NCBI RefSeq assembly: GCF_001513965.1
Contig: NZ_KQ948037.1
Span: 82,293-146,292 of the forward strand
Source: Streptomyces cellostaticus
GTDB taxonomy: Bacteria; Actinomycetota; Actinomycetes; Streptomycetales; Streptomycetaceae
Reading direction: 5' to 3'
DNA length: 64,000 bases
The position numbers and the translations under genes were made by a program. The notes under the pieces were generated by a model. The model was not told the origin of the DNA. It ran no database searches and saw only the letters and a list, made by a program, of their open reading frames with translations. Below are positions 63,423 through 64,000 of the stretch, piece after piece. Position 1 is the stretch's first letter; each line of letters starts with the position of its first letter.

Positions 63423-63677
63423 TCAGTAGCGGTACCGAGCCGCGAGGATGATGATCTCCTTGTCCGTCACCAGGTAGACGAGGCGGTGCTCGTCGTCTAT
63501 CCGCCGCGACCACGCGCCAGGCAGGTGGTACTTCAAAGGTTCGGGCTTGCCGATCCCCGAGAACGGGTCACGCCCGACGTCCTCGATGAGCTTGTTGATC
63601 CGGGCGAGCATCTTGCGGTCGTTCTTGAGCCAGGATGTGTAGTCCTCCCAGCCCTGATCCTCGAAGACAAGCCTCAC
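63423..63677 (-). CDS. yoeB: Toxin, YoeB/Txe family
   Basis: 84 residues from GTG 63677, overlapping the antitoxin stop (GTGA). The alignment to E. coli YoeB is direct: E46 and R65 sit at the same positions and the protein ends with Y84. The third catalytic residue, H83 in E. coli (RYHY), is R83 here (RYRY). Other family residues (W10, W16, LPGAWSRRIDDEHRLVY) are intact. Normally a ribosome-dependent mRNase; activity here may be altered. Confidence 0.93.
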   Translation of the reverse strand: MRLVFEDQGWEDYTSWLKNDRKMLARINKLIEDVGRDPFSGIGKPEPLKYHLPGAWSRRIDDEHRLVYLVTDKEIIILAARYRY

Positions 63678-63955
63678 GCGACACCCACACCCGGGTCCGC
63701 CGAGTCCGGATCGATCAGCTCGCGCTCCGACACGTTGATGTTTGCCAGCGCGTTCTCGTACGCCTTGAGCAGCCGGCGAGCGTTCGCCGGAGAGCGCAGC
63801 AGGTACGAGCCCTCACGCAGCGCCGCGTAGTCCTCGGCCGAGACAAGCACGGCGTTGCCGTGCTTCGAGACGATCTCGATGGCCTCGTGGTTCTCGTTGA
63901 CCTTCTTGATCAGTGGGAAGAGCGCCTTGCGGGCTTCACTCGCAGTTATCGACAC
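63674..63955 (-). CDS. yefM: Antitoxin, YefM family
   Basis: 93 residues from GTG 63955 with GGAAGG about 9 nt upstream. N-terminal SITASEARKALFPLIKKVNENHEAIEIVSKHGNAVLVSAEDYAAL is the Phd/YefM DNA-binding fold; the C-terminal helix (SPANARRLLKAYENALANI) binds the toxin. First gene of the yefM-yoeB operon at the window's right edge. Confidence 0.93.
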   Translation of the reverse strand: MSITASEARKALFPLIKKVNENHEAIEIVSKHGNAVLVSAEDYAALREGSYLLRSPANARRLLKAYENALANINVSERELIDPDSADPGVGVA

Positions 63956-63973
63956 GACCTGACACCTTCCACC

Positions 63974-63999
63974 TAGTGGTACCTAATAACGTACCACTA
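63974..63999 (-). promoter_or_regulatory. YefM operator
   Basis: Inverted repeat TAGTGGTAC/GTACCACTA with an 8-nt AT-rich spacer, 19 nt upstream of the yefM start. The AT-rich spacer may hold the -10. Typical of autoregulated toxin-antitoxin promoters. Confidence 0.75.
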
Positions 64000-64000
64000 A

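Overview
The window is high-GC, gene-dense actinobacterial chromosome. GTG and TTG starts are frequent, GGAGG-type ribosome sites are common, and the gene content (mycothiol deacetylase MshB, BldK-type oligopeptide importers, SpoIIE/HATPase regulators, XRE-DUF397 pairs) points to Streptomyces. I see no rRNA, tRNA, CRISPR array, prophage or intact insertion sequence.

Left part (1-17 kb): a LOG-family protein (cut by the window edge), dapE, an anchored lysozyme-like protein, a small secreted protein, dapC and a 7Fe ferredoxin, then a GNAT protein and a SirB1-type transglutaminase-like protein. Next come a four-gene ABC exporter plus DesK/NarL-type two-component system, a large VanW/PG-binding-type membrane protein, mshB with a DUF6113-like membrane gene, and an S9 prolyl oligopeptidase-type peptidase.

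Centre (17-40 kb): three complete five-gene peptide ABC importers. One runs leftward (22753 to 17192). One runs rightward (23220 to 29296). One runs leftward (39563 to 33342), lies next to typA and is best read as bldKA-KE. The last two share the gene order permease, binding protein, permease, ATPase, ATPase and stand tail to tail. Between them lies a 4-kb accessory island with an Rpn-like PD-(D/E)XK protein, an anti-sigma-type ATPase, an XRE/DUF5753 regulator, two DUF397 genes produced by a tandem duplication, and a methyltransferase. With the S9 peptidase next door, the region looks specialised in taking up and processing peptides, which in Streptomyces is tied to developmental signalling.

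Right-centre (40-49 kb): typA, an LpqW-like binding lipoprotein, and a four-gene succinate dehydrogenase/fumarate reductase operon (small protein, membrane anchor, flavoprotein, Fe-S subunit) resembling mycobacterial Sdh1.

Right part (49-64 kb): a GH18-like anchored protein, a coiled-coil membrane protein, an 880-residue PAS-PAS-GAF-SpoIIE-HATPase phosphatase with a neighbouring stand-alone HATPase, a Nudix hydrolase, a SPOR-like small protein, a GntR/UTRA regulator, a DUF4190 protein, a serpin, a MarR regulator divergent from an SMP-30-like secreted protein, and a Uma2 nuclease-fold protein. The end is a toxin-antitoxin-rich segment: a decayed helicase-like remnant, a Phd/RelE-type pair and a YefM/YoeB-type pair, each with its own palindromic operator.
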